Positions 1 through 11,803 of a stretch of DNA of 64,000 nucleotides are shown in pieces. The position numbers were made by a program, and so were the translations under genes. Source of the stretch: Symbiodinium natans (taxonomy: Eukaryota; Sar; Dinophyceae; Suessiales; Symbiodiniaceae); the NCBI GenBank assembly GCA_905221605.1, contig CAJNDS010000091.1, forward strand, positions 844,238-908,237. Reading direction: 5' to 3'. How positions within the stretch are numbered: position 1 is the first letter of the stretch; every line of letters begins with the position of its first letter. The notes beneath the pieces are model-generated. The model worked only from the letters and a program-made list of their open reading frames with translations. It did not search any database and was not told where the DNA came from.

Positions 1-3000
1 TTCCGCGGTGCTGCACCACAAGACTACATGCGTGGGTTTATGGGGTTTATAGGGTTTCGGGGTTTCTAGGGTTTCTAGGGTTTCTAGGATTTCTAGGGTT
101 TCTAGGGTTTCTAGGGCTTCTAGGGCTTCTAAGATTTCTAGGGTTTCTAGGGTTTATAGGGTTTATAGCGTTTGTAGGGTTTGGGGTTAAAGTTTGAGGT
201 TTGGAGTTTAGGGGTTGAGTTGTGGGTGGAGGTCCTCAAATCTGGGTGCTCCCTGCGTGAGACCGAGAAGCCTACCTTCGCAGAGTCGTTCATGTGCATC
301 CGTTGCCGCGTGAGGAGGTTGATGCTGCGAAAAAACGGGCTGTGTATCAAATCCCGTGCGGCGAGCGCGCGCGCACGCGTGAACCTTCGACGGGAAAAAA
401 GTCGATTGCCTGATGAGAGCCTGCAACCCTGAGCCCTGCACCCAAAAACCCTTCACTCAAAACCCTAAACTTCGGGTTCAGGGTTTTACTCCCTAAACCC
501 TGAACCCGACAACCAGACCCTACTTGGAGGTTCATGGTACTTAGTAAACCAATTACAACTGTACTTATAACCCAGTTATAGCCTATTAGGGTAATTAAAG
601 GGCTTACAAGTCACTTATCATTGGTTTATATGTACCCTACTCCCCTAAACCCTACACCCCGCCATTAACTCGAACTTAGTAGCCCGGTAACCATATTATA
701 ATAAGGGTTTAGGGTTTAGGGTTTAAGGGCACCCCTTTTTGGGTTGGTCACCTTATAAGGGAACCTTGAACTCCCCCCCCCCCAAACAAAAAAAAACTAA
801 TAACATAAAAAGAAAAGGGTACCACTGGGCCACTAACTAGAATGCATGCCAGGGTATCCCAGTACCCATATTATGATAAGGAGGGAAAGCATAAACAAAA
901 AACAAAGGGTAGAGGGTATCACGGGGCTACCAAGGTTTCCAAGCCCGATCTGTCAGCTCCATCGATTGGCGCTCAGGCACACGCGGACCGAACAGCGGAG
1001 CACCTCTTCAGATCCTCAAGCCCTGCTCTGGCCTCCTGCAGCCCTAAACCCTAAACCCGAAACCCTAAACCCGAAACCCTAAACCCTAAACCCTAAACCC
1101 TGCCACCGGCAGCTCAAGCAGCTCAAGGGGTGTTGAAACCTTCCTGCTATCCAGGTGGAAGCACCCAGGCACTCTCAGCTCGATCGCGTGGACACTTGCA
1201 CGACTCTGGCTGGTTTTTCCCAAAGGTCGCAGTCTTACACAGTCGAACGGCTTCGGCTCCACCGAGTGTTGAAAGAAGTTACCAGGTCAAGTAACTGCGA
1301 CTTAGGTTGGCTTTGAACCCGTAACCCTGCAAGCAAAGAAGCGCTTGGGAACCCCCACCCCGACCCCCGCCCTCACCACCCCCCCCCCCCAAGGAAAAAA
1401 AAACAACAACACAAATAAAGCATCATAATAATAAGAATGATAATAATAATAATAACAATGACAGTGAGAACAATAATAATGAAAATAAGAATTATCATCA
1501 GAAGAATAATGATGATTAATATTTGAGGAAATAGTAGGTTTAGGGGTTGAGGGGTTCCAGCAGATAGGGTTCCATGTCAAAAGGGGTCAACCCAAAACCC
1601 CCATCCCTGCAGAACCCTGGCAGAGGGCCTGTGCTGGCTGACCAGACGAACGCGTCGCAGTCCGACTTTTCGGTGCAGGCCTGAGCCAAGGAAAAGAGTT
1701 TAGGGTTTAGGGTTTAGGGTTTGCGAAAGAGCCTAAGCTTGAGAGGGTTTAGGGGTTTAGGGTTTACCAGCGGCCTAGGGCAGCCGACAGGCCGACAGGC
1801 CGACAGCAAAACTGACATGCAATGCCACTGACCTGCCGCCTAGGCTGCTTGCTAAACCCTAAACCCTACACCCTAAACCCGAAACCCTAAACTCTAAACC
1901 CTAAACCCTATAGACTATATCCTAGAAAGGCGTCTTTCCAAATGAGCAGCAGCAAGGGGCACTACCCAGAAGTCGATTGTTCCCCCCCCCATCCCAATTT
2001 CAAACCAATTTCTGACGTGCTGAGAACGAACAGAGATTGGTTTGGTTGCAGGATTGAGGCTTAGGGCTTCGGTTAACCCTAAACCCTAAACCCTAAACCC
2101 TAAACCCTAAGCCCTAAGCCCTAAGCCCTAAGCCCTCAACGTCCTGAGTCTAAACATCCTGAACGGCACACCCAAGAGTTGGAACCCGGAATTTCGAGAT
2201 GGAGTGGCATAAGGTTTGGGTTTTGGGTTTTGGGTTTAGGGTTTAGGGTTCAGGGTTTAGGGTTTAGGGTTCAGGGTTTAGGGTTTAGGGCTTCTGTTGA
2301 CATGTTGGTCAGAGCCCACTTTAGCAGGGGTTTAGGCTAATAGGGCTTAGCGTTTTGTGATCTCAGGTTGCCTCCCTGCCTTCGCCACAGCAGCAACCGG
2401 CTTGGGGGTTAGGGTTTAGGGTTTAGGGTTTAGGGTTTAGGGGAGTCCTTAAGCCCGATCCACCTCGAGACCCTGAAGGCCAAAACCCAATTGTGAAGTC
2501 TTAAACTAACAGTCCCTAATCCCGACTTAATCCCCAAAGAAGGACAGCTGGTACAAGGGTGAACATCCCAACCCACAAGTTTCGTAAACCCTGTAAGACT
2601 GATAAGCTCCAAACCCCCAAATCCGAGGTTGCCCAGTAACCTCGGATTAAAACAGGTGTACTTGTTTTGCTTAAAAGGGGTTTATAAGAGAACCCCAAAC
2701 ACCCATAAATAAAGAAACATATATATATATATATATGTATAATAAAAATATTAATACAATCAAACCCCCCTTAACAATGAACATAATAATATTAATAATA
2801 ATAATACAATAAAAACAAAAAGGGAGTAAGGGAGTAAGGGTACTATTTGGCATCCTAGCCACAAAATAAAAGCAGCAATCAGTCCCCAGCCTTTTGGCAT
2901 GCCGCGCCGGTGGACATGTTGCTCGCCTGGTGAAGGCTTCACTTGTGTAGGGTTTAGGGTTTAGGGTTTAGGGTTTAGGTTTTAGGGTTTAGGGTTTAGG

Positions 3001-4439
3001 GTTTAGGGTTTCTTTCTCTCTCTTTCTGTCTCTCTCTCGCTCGTTTTGGGCGGTTTAGGGCTTAGACAGCCAGAAGGCAGGCATCCAGGTCTAGGGGTTT
3101 TGGGGTTTCAGGGTTTAGGGGAAAGGCACAGAGTGAAGTATATGAACCCTGGACCAAAACATGAACCCTATTTTTGCGGCTCATATGCGAGTACCAGGAC
3201 GCTTTGATACCTGTGGCCCTCCTTAGAAGACGGATTCATGGATGCTACGGAGGGTGTGTTAGGGTGAGGTGTCCAAACCATATAACATAGGGGCTCAATA
3301 ACTAGAATAGGGTGTTGCGGGTTATTAAATTGATATACTGTCTCCGAGAGCGTCGTCGCGCTCTCCCACAACACCCTCTGCGGGCCAATCACGCCTCGCA
3401 CGCAAAACCGCAACCCTCTTAGCCCCTAAACCCTAAACTCCCTAAACCCTAAAAACCCTAAACCCTAAACCCTAAACCCTAAACCCCCTAAACCCTCAAC
3501 CCTTGCAGACACCAAACAATCCCCAACACCAGAGAGGCAATGCCTTGGCAACTTCCTCTCCGTGCAGCAGCGTTTGATCCTTGGTGCTTGGGGCGCGGGA
3601 TGAGGACGGAACTCCATTCAACCTTTCCAACATGGGGGGCTTCCAATATTAGGGGTTTGGGGTTTAGGGTTTGGGTTTGGGGTTTAGGGTTTAGGGTTTA
3701 GGGTTTGGGGTTTAGGCTGCCTTATTGGTAGAATTACTATCCGGGGATCCTTGTATTTGGGTGTCTACATTGGGAGTCCATTGGTATCATAAACCCCCAC
3801 ATTGGTCTCAAGAACCCAACAGTAGCCCAGGAAGAGAAAGGGTGCCTTTTTTTGGTTTACAGGGACTTCTCAGGGAACCCAAACCCTAAAAAACAACAAA
3901 ACCCTAAACCCTAAACCCTAAACCCTAAACCCTAAACCCTAAACCCCCCTAAACCCAAGAAAGGTAAAACATAAAATGTCCCAAGGGCCTACCAGGAAAG
4001 CACACAACAAACTAACAAGTCAAAGGCTCCAGGAATTGCGGAGGGCAGCTTCGGACGTCCTCAAAGGGAGTTCAACAATCCCCCCCCCCTGAGATAGGGT
4101 TTAGGGTTTAGGGTTTAGGGTTTAGGGTTTAGGGTTTAGGGCTAGGGTTTAGGGTTTAGGGTTTAGGGTTAGGGTTTAGGGTTCAGGGTTTTTGGTTTAG
4201 GGTTTAGGGTTCAGGGGTTAGAGCTGTAGCCCCGAGTGGGTTTAGGGGTATGTGGGGGAGGGTTTCAGTTCGGGGCCCTTGGGGGGGAAACCGGTTTAGA
4301 GGCTTAAAAGAGGTTACGGTTTGAGCAGGCCTAAGGGGCCTCAGAGTTTCAGGGCTATATCGCTTCAGGGCCAAGAGTTTCAGGTTTATGGTTTCGGGGT
4401 TTACGTGTTCAGAGTTGAGGATTTCAAGAAGGTCCTCAG

Positions 4440-4580
4440 ATCATTCTGCTCCCCCAAAATGGCCCCAGTATTTCCTATACCTTCAACCCTGAGGCTTCTC
4501 TGCAAGGCGTCTGAAGTATTGCTTGCTCTCATGATCAGAGCAGTTGACACAATAGGTGGCCATAGTTCTAGCCTAAACCG
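4440..4580 (-). CDS. Possible minus-strand exon, unknown product
   Basis: The minus strand is open here in a frame that reads like normal protein (for example LWPPIVSTALIM, then RVEGIGNTGAILGEQ and NDLRTFLK). It lies in a unique island between two telomere-like arrays, the usual location of exons in this window. I recognise no domain. Splice sites are not resolved, and the plus-strand frame is open as well, so the strand is not certain. Confidence 0.3.
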
Positions 4581-4929
4581 GCCTTAAACCCTACTTGGGG
4601 GTGTCACAGCAAGCCTGGCAAACTGCGAAGCGCCTCACACGAGTTGCGACCAAATTTTCCCAAGCTGGCGAACAGACATCTTGGACCCTAGAACCTACTT
4701 TAGGGCTTAGGGCTTAGGGTTCCAAAAAGGGTTTAGGGTTCAGGGTTTTCAGAAAGGGCTTAGGGTTCAGGGTTTGCGGTTACAGTCCATACGTCCTCTG
4801 TGAAGCGAGGCTGAAGCAATAGATCCTGAGCCCGAAAACACTAATTTCTCTCAAGCTCCCTGAAAGCGGATCAGGGGCATAGGGTTTAGGGCTTACTGCA
4901 GGGTTTCGGGTTTCCGGTTCCAGGCTTAC

Positions 4930-5030
4930 GGTGTGCATGGTGTGGCGAAAGTCCTGCCACTTGAGAATCCGCTCGCGTTCTGCGTGAATCTGGAGAAACT
5001 CCTGGCGACGAAGTCTGTAGCGGGCTCGGC
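4930..5030 (-). CDS. Minus-strand exon with canonical GTAAG donor, unknown product
   Basis: Read on the minus strand this island encodes a charged, helix-like peptide (ARYRLRRQEFLQIHAERER, then ILKWQDFRHTMHT). It is followed immediately by GTAAGC, a textbook 5' splice donor whose GT begins at base 4929. A candidate acceptor AG lies at 5026-5025. The other frames are lower-quality shadows. The exon is about 95 bases long and both sides are telomere-like filler. No domain is recognised; the composition suggests part of a coiled coil. It shows that the telomere-rich flank contains real, widely spaced small exons. Confidence 0.55.
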
Positions 5031-8000
5031 AGCAACCCCCCGAAACCCTGAAACCTGAACCTTACGAAGCCCAAAGCCCATCCGAAGCCAAAACCCTCTA
5101 AACTCTCAACCCCATAACCCTAACCCCCCATAAACCCTAAACCCACAAAGCCTAAAAAATGGCAAGATGTAACCCCCCCCCCCCCCCCCAATGTAGGGCA
5201 TGTTCCGGAAAGTAGGCAAATGGAGCCAGAGAACCCGGCGACCTTGTCCCCTGCAGCCCCTCACATTCTACCAAGAACACTAGGGTTTAGGGTTTAGGGT
5301 TTAGGGTTTACGGTTTAGGGTTTAGGGTTTAGGGTTTAGGGCCTACCAAACCCATTTCTCTACTTAGGTTTCAGGGCTGTCGCCCTTAATGCCGAAGCCC
5401 CCCAAGCCCCGAGCAAGCCCCCCAAACCCCCCACCAAAAACTCAATCTCTGCAAGCCCCGCAACTAAACCCAAGGCCATCAACGCCGAACCCCATGGAAA
5501 CCCTCAGCCCTATACAAACATTTAGCGCCCAAGCCCTTCAAATCCTTCAAACCCTTCAAACGGCCCCCACCACCCCAACACCCTGTCCAGTCACCCTCTC
5601 CCAACCCATAGTCCTCAAAGCCCAAATCCCTGACACGCTACGCGTCCAAGCCAAAACCCAAAACCCCATACCTCAAACCCTAAGCCCTAAACCCTAAGCC
5701 CTCAACCTCATACCCTAAACTCTGAAAGTAGTTGCATGGTCCCTCAGTATGGCCCCCGAAATGGGGACCCCTTATATGCCACTTCAAAACCCCATACAAC
5801 CCAAGGGCCCATACTTCAGAACGCTTACATAAGGTAAGGGACCATATTCAGGGACCGTGTGACTTAAGACAAACTCCACGCCCTCTAAAGCCCTGAACCC
5901 TCTCAGCCCTACACCCTCAAGCCCTGAATCCAAAGCCCAAACCCTAAAGCCCGAACCCCAAACCCAAAGCCCTACACCCTAAAGGCCTAAACCCTAAGAC
6001 CTAAAGCCCTAAGCCCCTGAACCCTAAACCCTAAACCCTAAACCCTAAACCCTACGCCCTAAGCCCTAAACGCAGCCCTCAGACCCTGTCCTGGCCTGGT
6101 GCCGCGCCTTCTCACTCTGGGTCTCCTGTTGTGGCGTCTGCGGGTTATGGTTTAGGGATAAGTTTGGGGTTTAGGGTTTAGGGTTTAGGGCTAGGGTTTA
6201 GGGTTTAGGGTCTGGGGTTTAGGGTTTAGGGTCTAGGGTCATAAGTAGGGTTACGGGTCCGGTAATATATGGCTTTTGCCCTGTTTAGGGCACTATAACC
6301 CTGCAAGTACCCCATGAACCATCAGGTCAGTTGATGGGGGTGCTTCTCGCCATGTCAGCGACACCGGGTGCCAAGCCCCCAAAATCGGCAAGTGCACCCA
6401 ACACCCAACGCCCAAAACCCGAAACCCAAAACCCAAAACCCCAAGCTGTGGCCAAGCGGGGCTCAGAGCTTGAGGCGTTAAACGTCACAGAATCAAAGAA
6501 GACGCCAAGACGGGGCTAAGACCCACTGCGGGACTCTCCATATCTACATGCTACACCTACCTCGTGGACTTACAGCTGACAAAATTCCGCAACCCCAAAC
6601 CCTAATTAAACTAACCCTGAACCCCTCAACCCTAAACCCTAAACCCTAACCCCTAAACACTACACCCCTAACCCTAAACCCTAAACCCTAACCCCTAAAC
6701 CCCTAACCCTGAACAATAAAACCCCCAATCCCGCCTTGTGGACAAGGGCGGTCAGGGGTCGGAAGGCCTGCATGGCGAGGGGGTCGAGGGACTGCAGGCG
6801 GGAACCCTTACAAGGGGCCGCAGGGGAGAACTGAGGGCTACTTGGGGGCTACTTGTAGATAAGATATAGTAGGGTTTAGGGTTTAGGGTTTAGGGTTTAG
6901 GGTTTAGGGTTTAGGGATAGGGTTTAGGGGTTAATTAGGGTTTAGGGTTGAGGGCTGAGAGTATAGGGTTTGGGGTTTAGGGTTCAGGGCTACAAGCCCA
7001 AGAAACTCTTGAAGCCCCAAAGTCAACTCAATAACAAGCAGAGAACAACATCTGAAAGCCCATGGCGTAGAGCTGCAGGTAGTCGCTGCTGACCTGGCAA
7101 CGAAACTCCAGTCCCTAAACCCTAAACCCTAAACCCTAATTCAGGGGTTTCAGGGTTCCTGTCATAAGGATCTTGGTAAATAGCGTGGTATATTCGGGGC
7201 ACTCCTATTCGGGTTACATGAACCTATGATCCCGTGCATGCCTCTGGATTCCCCCAGAAGGCTTCTTCGGAAGGGTGCTATCCCTTAAACCCTAAACCCT
7301 AAACCCTAAACCCTAAACCCTAAACCCTAAAACCCTAAACCCTAAACTCCAGGGTCCAGGGAAACTTCCACGCCCATTGAAGCTTCAAAATGGTTCAGGG
7401 CTGAGGTTTGCAATGCCCTACACCCTAGTGTTCCGACTGTGCCCCAGTACCCTGTGGCTTAGGGTTTCCTTGGGGCCTAGGGCCTAATGCCCTAAACCCT
7501 AATACCTAAACCGTAAACTGTAAACGCTAAAGCCTAAACCCTAAACCCTAAACCCTAAAACCTAAACCCTAAACCTTGCTGTTATCCTTCTGCTTCGGGT
7601 GGCCCCAAGTACCCTGAAGATGAAGCCGGAGCGCGCTGCATTTTCTCAGCAGAGAGGTTCCCCTCAAGACGAAGGCTACACTTGGCTGTTCATGGGTACC
7701 TCTCAGTCGGTTATAAGTAGGGAAACTCTGGTTATAACCTTCTTTAGGGCTTATGGCCATATTTAGACATCGAGGTTTAGGGCTTTCACAAGAGAGGGCA
7801 ACTTGGAGTTCTAGGTTTGATGCTTTAGGGTTCGTGAACCGCTCTCCCTAAACCCTAAACCCTAAACCCTAAACCGGATGGGGCTTCACCGCGATTAGTG
7901 GAAGACGACGATGTTGATCTTGCCCGACACGAAATGGATCTTACTTGGCCTCGGGACGGAAGGGGTTTAGGGTTTAGGGTCTAGGGTTTAGGGATTGGAG

Positions 8001-8238
8001 TCCGGGGCTGGGTGAAGTTGTGAGGTCGCACGGAGCACACATAGACGCGGCTGAGGGCTCGGACTTGCCAAGGGCGAACATCAACCCCAAAACTCCCAAA
8101 CCCTAAAACCTAAACTGCTAAACTCCAAAATCCCAAACCCTAAACTCCGACAAACTCCTAAACCCCTAGACCGTAACCCTAAACTCCTAAACTCCTAAAT
8201 CCTAGACTCCTAAACCCCCAACCCACCACCCCCCCCCA

Positions 8239-8283
8239 AAAAAAAAATAAAAATAAAATAAAATAAAAAATAAATAAATAAAA
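8239..8283. other. A-rich tract abutting the left end of the 28.6-kb block (candidate target site)
   Basis: A run of C (8228-8237) is followed by an A-rich stretch with AAAT/AAAAT units that ends directly at the terminal inverted repeat. Poly-C followed by A-rich DNA occurs elsewhere in this window (about 770-815, 1378-1460, 41347-41415), so it looks like a pre-existing local sequence. The right end of the block is flanked by A-rich AAT/AAAT DNA in the same orientation (36849-36900), as expected if the block inserted into one A-rich tract. No exact target-site duplication can be fixed because the tract is simple sequence. Confidence 0.5.
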
Positions 8284-8362
8284 ATATATATATCTTGAAT
8301 CCCGAGTTCTGGCCATAAAAGAAGTTGAAGCTTTTAAGCTTTTTTTTTCAAAGGTTGCTACT
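8284..8362 (+). repeat. Left terminal inverted repeat (TIR-L)
   Basis: Positions 8284-8309 consist of a TA run followed by CTTGAATCCCGAGTTC. The exact reverse complement occurs at 36823-36848. Further in, both ends share a diverged segment: a GCTTT-AA stretch, a run of exactly nine T, and GTTGCTA (left 8330-8360; right, on the minus strand, 36818-36786). The left copy has about 18 extra bases before this segment. The 16 non-TA bases are identical, and the TA run lengthens the match to 26. Confidence 0.7.
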
Positions 8363-8717
8363 GGGCATAATACAGCTGTCAGACTAGCAAGATAAAAACA
8401 CATGTTGCACATGCAGAGTTACTTGAAGCTGCAAAGAACCCTTTTTGCAAAGCAGCGGCTGGCAATTGTAAGCTTGCACGAAATAAGGAGTAACAGGTCT
8501 GACACAACACAGTGACATTGACGGTGAAACTTGGTCTGACTTAGGAACTTGCCTGGCAAAGCCTTGACGGGAATGTTGCCTAGCAGAATCTTATTGACTG
8601 TCGTACTGTTAGGAGCAGACAATCATCCGCGCTGCACTCACTCATCAGTGGCCTTGGAAACTGCAGCAAACTCAGGCAATGATGTGACTGTGACGTTCAA
8701 AAAACCAGGACAAGGGG

Positions 8718-11290
8718 GCCTTCCATGCCAGAAGATGCTGGGTACCGACTGAAGAAGTGTTCACTCGTCCAGTCTGACAGGCCACCTGCAGAAACCCAGC
8801 ACGCGCATCAGCGCTTAGCCGTGCTGTCTGACGCCGGACCAAGGCGTGTTGGCCAAAATCTCGCAGGCCCTTCCCAGCAAAATCAGCCCCACACCCGGCC
8901 AACGGTGTAAGAACCGGCACTTTATACCTGGTCCGTGCTCGGTCCTTTGGTAGGGCGTCTGACTCAGATGCAAGAAGCAGTTCATCAATTGAAATTTGAC
9001 TGAAAGGATAATTGAATTTTCATTGTCTGACACACGCAAACTGCAAATAGGCGGGAGTAACAGAGTAACACATGTGTGAAGCAGCAGTCGAAGTAATGGC
9101 CTTCCACGCCAGAGGATACTGGGGATCGTCAACTGGATAGATGTTCGTCCAGTCTGACAGGCCACCTGTGGAAACCCAGCACGCGCATCAGCGCTTAGCC
9201 GTGCTGTCAAACGCCGGACCAGGGCGTGTTGGCCAATGTTTCCCCAGACCCTTCCCAGCACCCTCAGCCCCACACCCGGCCAACGATGTGAGAACCGGCA
9301 CTTATACTTGGTCTGTGCTCGGTCCTTTGGTCGGGCGTCTGACTCAGAACCCAGCGGGCGAGAAATCTGACACTGTGCCACAATCACGTCCGTTTACTTG
9401 TATTTAACCAAAGCTGGAAAATCAAGCTGTCAGATCACTCACACTCGCAAAATTTCAAAGAGACGGCAGTAACAGTAGTAACACGTGTCAAGCGGCCTTC
9501 CATGCCAGAGGATGCTGGGTACCGACTGAAGAAGTGTTCACTCGTTCAAGTCTGACAGGCCACCTGCGGAAACCCAGCACGCGCATCAGCGCTTAGCCGT
9601 GCTGTCTGACGCCGGACCAAGGCGTGTTGGCCAAAATCTCGCAGGCCCTTCCCAGCACACTCAGCCCCACACCCGGCCAACGGTGTAAGAACCGGCACTT
9701 TATACCTGGTCCGTGCTCGGTCCTTTGGTAGGGCGTCTGACTCAGACCAAAAGCGACTGGCAAGCCTTCTCGTCCAAAGATTTAAAATTTGAGTCATTAT
9801 TAATCATCTGACAGCATTCGCACACAACAGGCAAAACCTTGAATTTGCAGTCTCGGAAAAGCTACGACGACTTGTCAGAGCTAACAGACACACAGCCAGC
9901 AACCCCCAGCCCAAAAGCAGTAAGTCTGTAGGCCTTCCATGCCAGACGGTGCCGGGTATCGACACAAAGAATGTTGCACTCATTTCTGTCTGACAAGCCC
10001 ACTGCAGAAACCCAGCATGCGCATCAGCGCTTAGCCATGCTGTCAAACGCCGGACCAGGGCGTGTTGGCCAAAATTTCCGCAGACCTTTCCCAGCACACG
10101 CAGCCCCACACCCGGCCAACGATGTGAGAACCGGCGACTTATACTTGGTCCGTGCTCGGTCCTTTGGTAGGGCGTCTGACTCAGAAGCAAGCACCCGAGG
10201 AGTCTCACACTGTAGCAAGAAGCAAGTCCCTTCACTTTTCACCAGTGAGACGCCTGAGATTGTGTCTCACACGCACAATGACAAAGCTGTAACAGGTGTC
10301 AAGCAGCAAATCAATGTCCAAGACTTACGACAGCCTTCCATGCCAGAGGATGCTGGGTACCGACTGAAGAAGTGTTCACTCGTTCAAGTCTGACAGGCCA
10401 CCTGCAGAAACCCAGCACGCGCATCAGCGCTTAGCCGTGCTGTCTGACGCCGGACCAAGGCGTGTTGGCCAAAATCTCGCAGGCCCTTCCCAGGCCCCAC
10501 ACCCGGCCAACGGTGTAAGAACCGGCACTTTATACCTGGTCCGTGCTCGGTCCTTTGGTAGGGCGTCCGAATCACCAGAAGCGGCGGCTACATATACTAC
10601 GGACGCATTGCCATTGCTGGCCAGCATGTCTAAGAAATAATATGCTGGCAGGGACTCGCCATACGCGCAAGAAGCTTGACAGAACTATCACTTTCAGCAC
10701 GCATATGGTTTATTTCAAGAACGCAGGCAAACCAATCAAACAGCATTGACAGACAGTACTAGACTCACTAGACAGGATCTGGCCTTCCATTCTTGAGCTG
10801 CTGGGTACTACCGCCAGGGCCAAATGAAGACTTGGACATGCAGAACGCTGCACTCATTCATGTCTGACCTGCGGAAACCCAGCACGCGCATCAGTGCTTA
10901 GCCGTGCTGTCTGACGCCGTGTTGGCCGAAGTTTCCCCAGGCCCTTCCCAGCACCCTCAGCCCCACTCCTGCCCAACGATGTAGGAACCGGCGTTTTCAT
11001 AAAGGTGGTCCGTGCTCGGTCTGTTGGTAGGGCATCTGGGAAAAGTCTTACTGAGCAGTTGTGTGCATACTGTGTCACTCAGCACGACAAAATCAGAAAT
11101 CAAAAATTAATTTGGCACTCACTCATTAACCTGTGTCAAGCAGCAGACTTATGGCCCTGGCCTTGCGAGGATGCCGAGGACTCGACATGTTCACTTGTCT
11201 GACAGGCCACCTGAAGAAACCCAGCACACACATCAATGTTTAGCAGTGCTTCAGACGCCAGTCTACGACATGTTCCCCCGAGAAATCTGA
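8718..11290 (-). repeat. Seven-copy tandem array, about 400-bp period, conserved ~250-bp core
   Basis: Cores start near 8718, 9098, 9494, 9931, 10332, 10781 and 11157, so the period ranges from about 376 to 449 bases. Copies 1-5 are close relatives. Copy 6 has lost the second hairpin, and copy 7 is badly decayed. Each core begins GGCCTTCCATGCCAGA and ends near GGTAGGGCGTCTGACTCAGA. The 120-190-base spacers are far more diverged, though they share traces such as GTAACA-nn-ACACGTGT-AAGCAG. Sharply conserved cores with drifting spacers suggest selection or conversion acting on the core. Each intact core carries up to three GTCTGAC words. Strand is assigned only by analogy with the neighbouring genes. 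Confidence 0.85.
8770..8965. ncRNA. Candidate structured RNA/DNA core of the tandem unit (copy 1 as type)
   Basis: In copy 1, CAGCACG (8797-8803) pairs perfectly with CGTGCTG (8820-8826) around a 16-base loop. Next, ACGCC (8831-8835) pairs with GGCGT (8843-8847) around a 7-base loop. In copy 4 the first stem is CAGCATG (10013-10019) with CATGCTG (10036-10042): both partners changed and the 7-bp pairing is intact. The second stem is kept in copies 1-5 while its loop varies (GGACCAA or GGACCAG). The plus-strand end of the core, TTTGGTAGGGCGTCTGACTC, resembles the D-arm/A-box of a tRNA, but no full cloverleaf is visible. This could be a small RNA gene, a SINE-like unit or a DNA hairpin bound by an element protein. 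Confidence 0.4.
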
Positions 11291-11803
11291 GACTGGCCAT
11301 GGGGTGGGTGAGTGTGAGGAGTCGTGCAGGGAAATGAGGGTGTACGTCAGGGTAACGACAGTTGGTGAGTTTGTTCATCAAAACTGCACACAGTACATTG
11401 GATTGATACCACATATCATGACCATGATACGTTTCCCAAGTTTGACAGGCGGCTTGTCAGAAAGATGCACATGCACTGAAGGGCTGGTTTTGCCTAAGCT
11501 GCTCCCTTCAGGGTTTTGGGGGGAAGGTGTTTTGATTTGTGTCATTGCCTCTGACTGTCCCTCTAAATGCTCCAGTTTCTCTGACTCACAGCCACTGCCA
11601 CTCGCTGTCACCGACTCCATCCAGTCGGCCGAGTCGGGCCTTTGCCAGCAGCGTTTTTAAAACGCTGCCAGAATTCTGCGCACACACACTGCCCTGGCTG
11701 GCTACTACACGCGGCAACCATGTCTGACGTGCCCTGCAAGCACCTGTGCTATTCCAAGTCTGACTGCTTCCCGTCTCAGGGGAGGATGACATGATCCGTC
11801 GTC

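Larger units (their letters stand above)
1..8238. repeat. Left flank: interstitial telomere-like repeat landscape, few exons
   Basis: Short arrays of TTTAGGG or its complement CCCTAAA recur every few hundred bases and switch orientation repeatedly. Examples are 1044-1103 (CCCTAAA), 1697-1725 (TTTAGGG), 2076-2140 (CCCTAAA), 2948-3010 (TTTAGGG), 3425-3500 (CCCTAAA), 4095-4216 (TTTAGGG), 5281-5341 (TTTAGGG), 6868-6925 (TTTAGGG) and 7288-7350 (CCCTAAA). Degenerate variants (TTTCTAGGG at 60-170, CCCTAAG, CCCGAAA) fill the space between. The intervening unique islands are 100-300 bases long, and most show no convincing coding potential. The exceptions are listed separately. This looks like intron or intergenic filler rather than a chromosome end, because the arrays are short and alternate in direction. 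Confidence 0.85.

Noticed and set aside
1-180. True chromosome end at the left edge
   Set aside because: The repeats here are degenerate TTTCTAGGG units in a short run and similar arrays occur in both directions throughout the flanks, so this is interstitial.
8672-10627. Conserved minus-strand peptide in the tandem array (GQHALVRR.TARLSADARAGF) as a repeated protein domain
   Set aside because: Copies carry insertions and deletions not divisible by three, copy 4 is read in two frames, and the conservation is better explained by hairpin pairing than by protein sequence.
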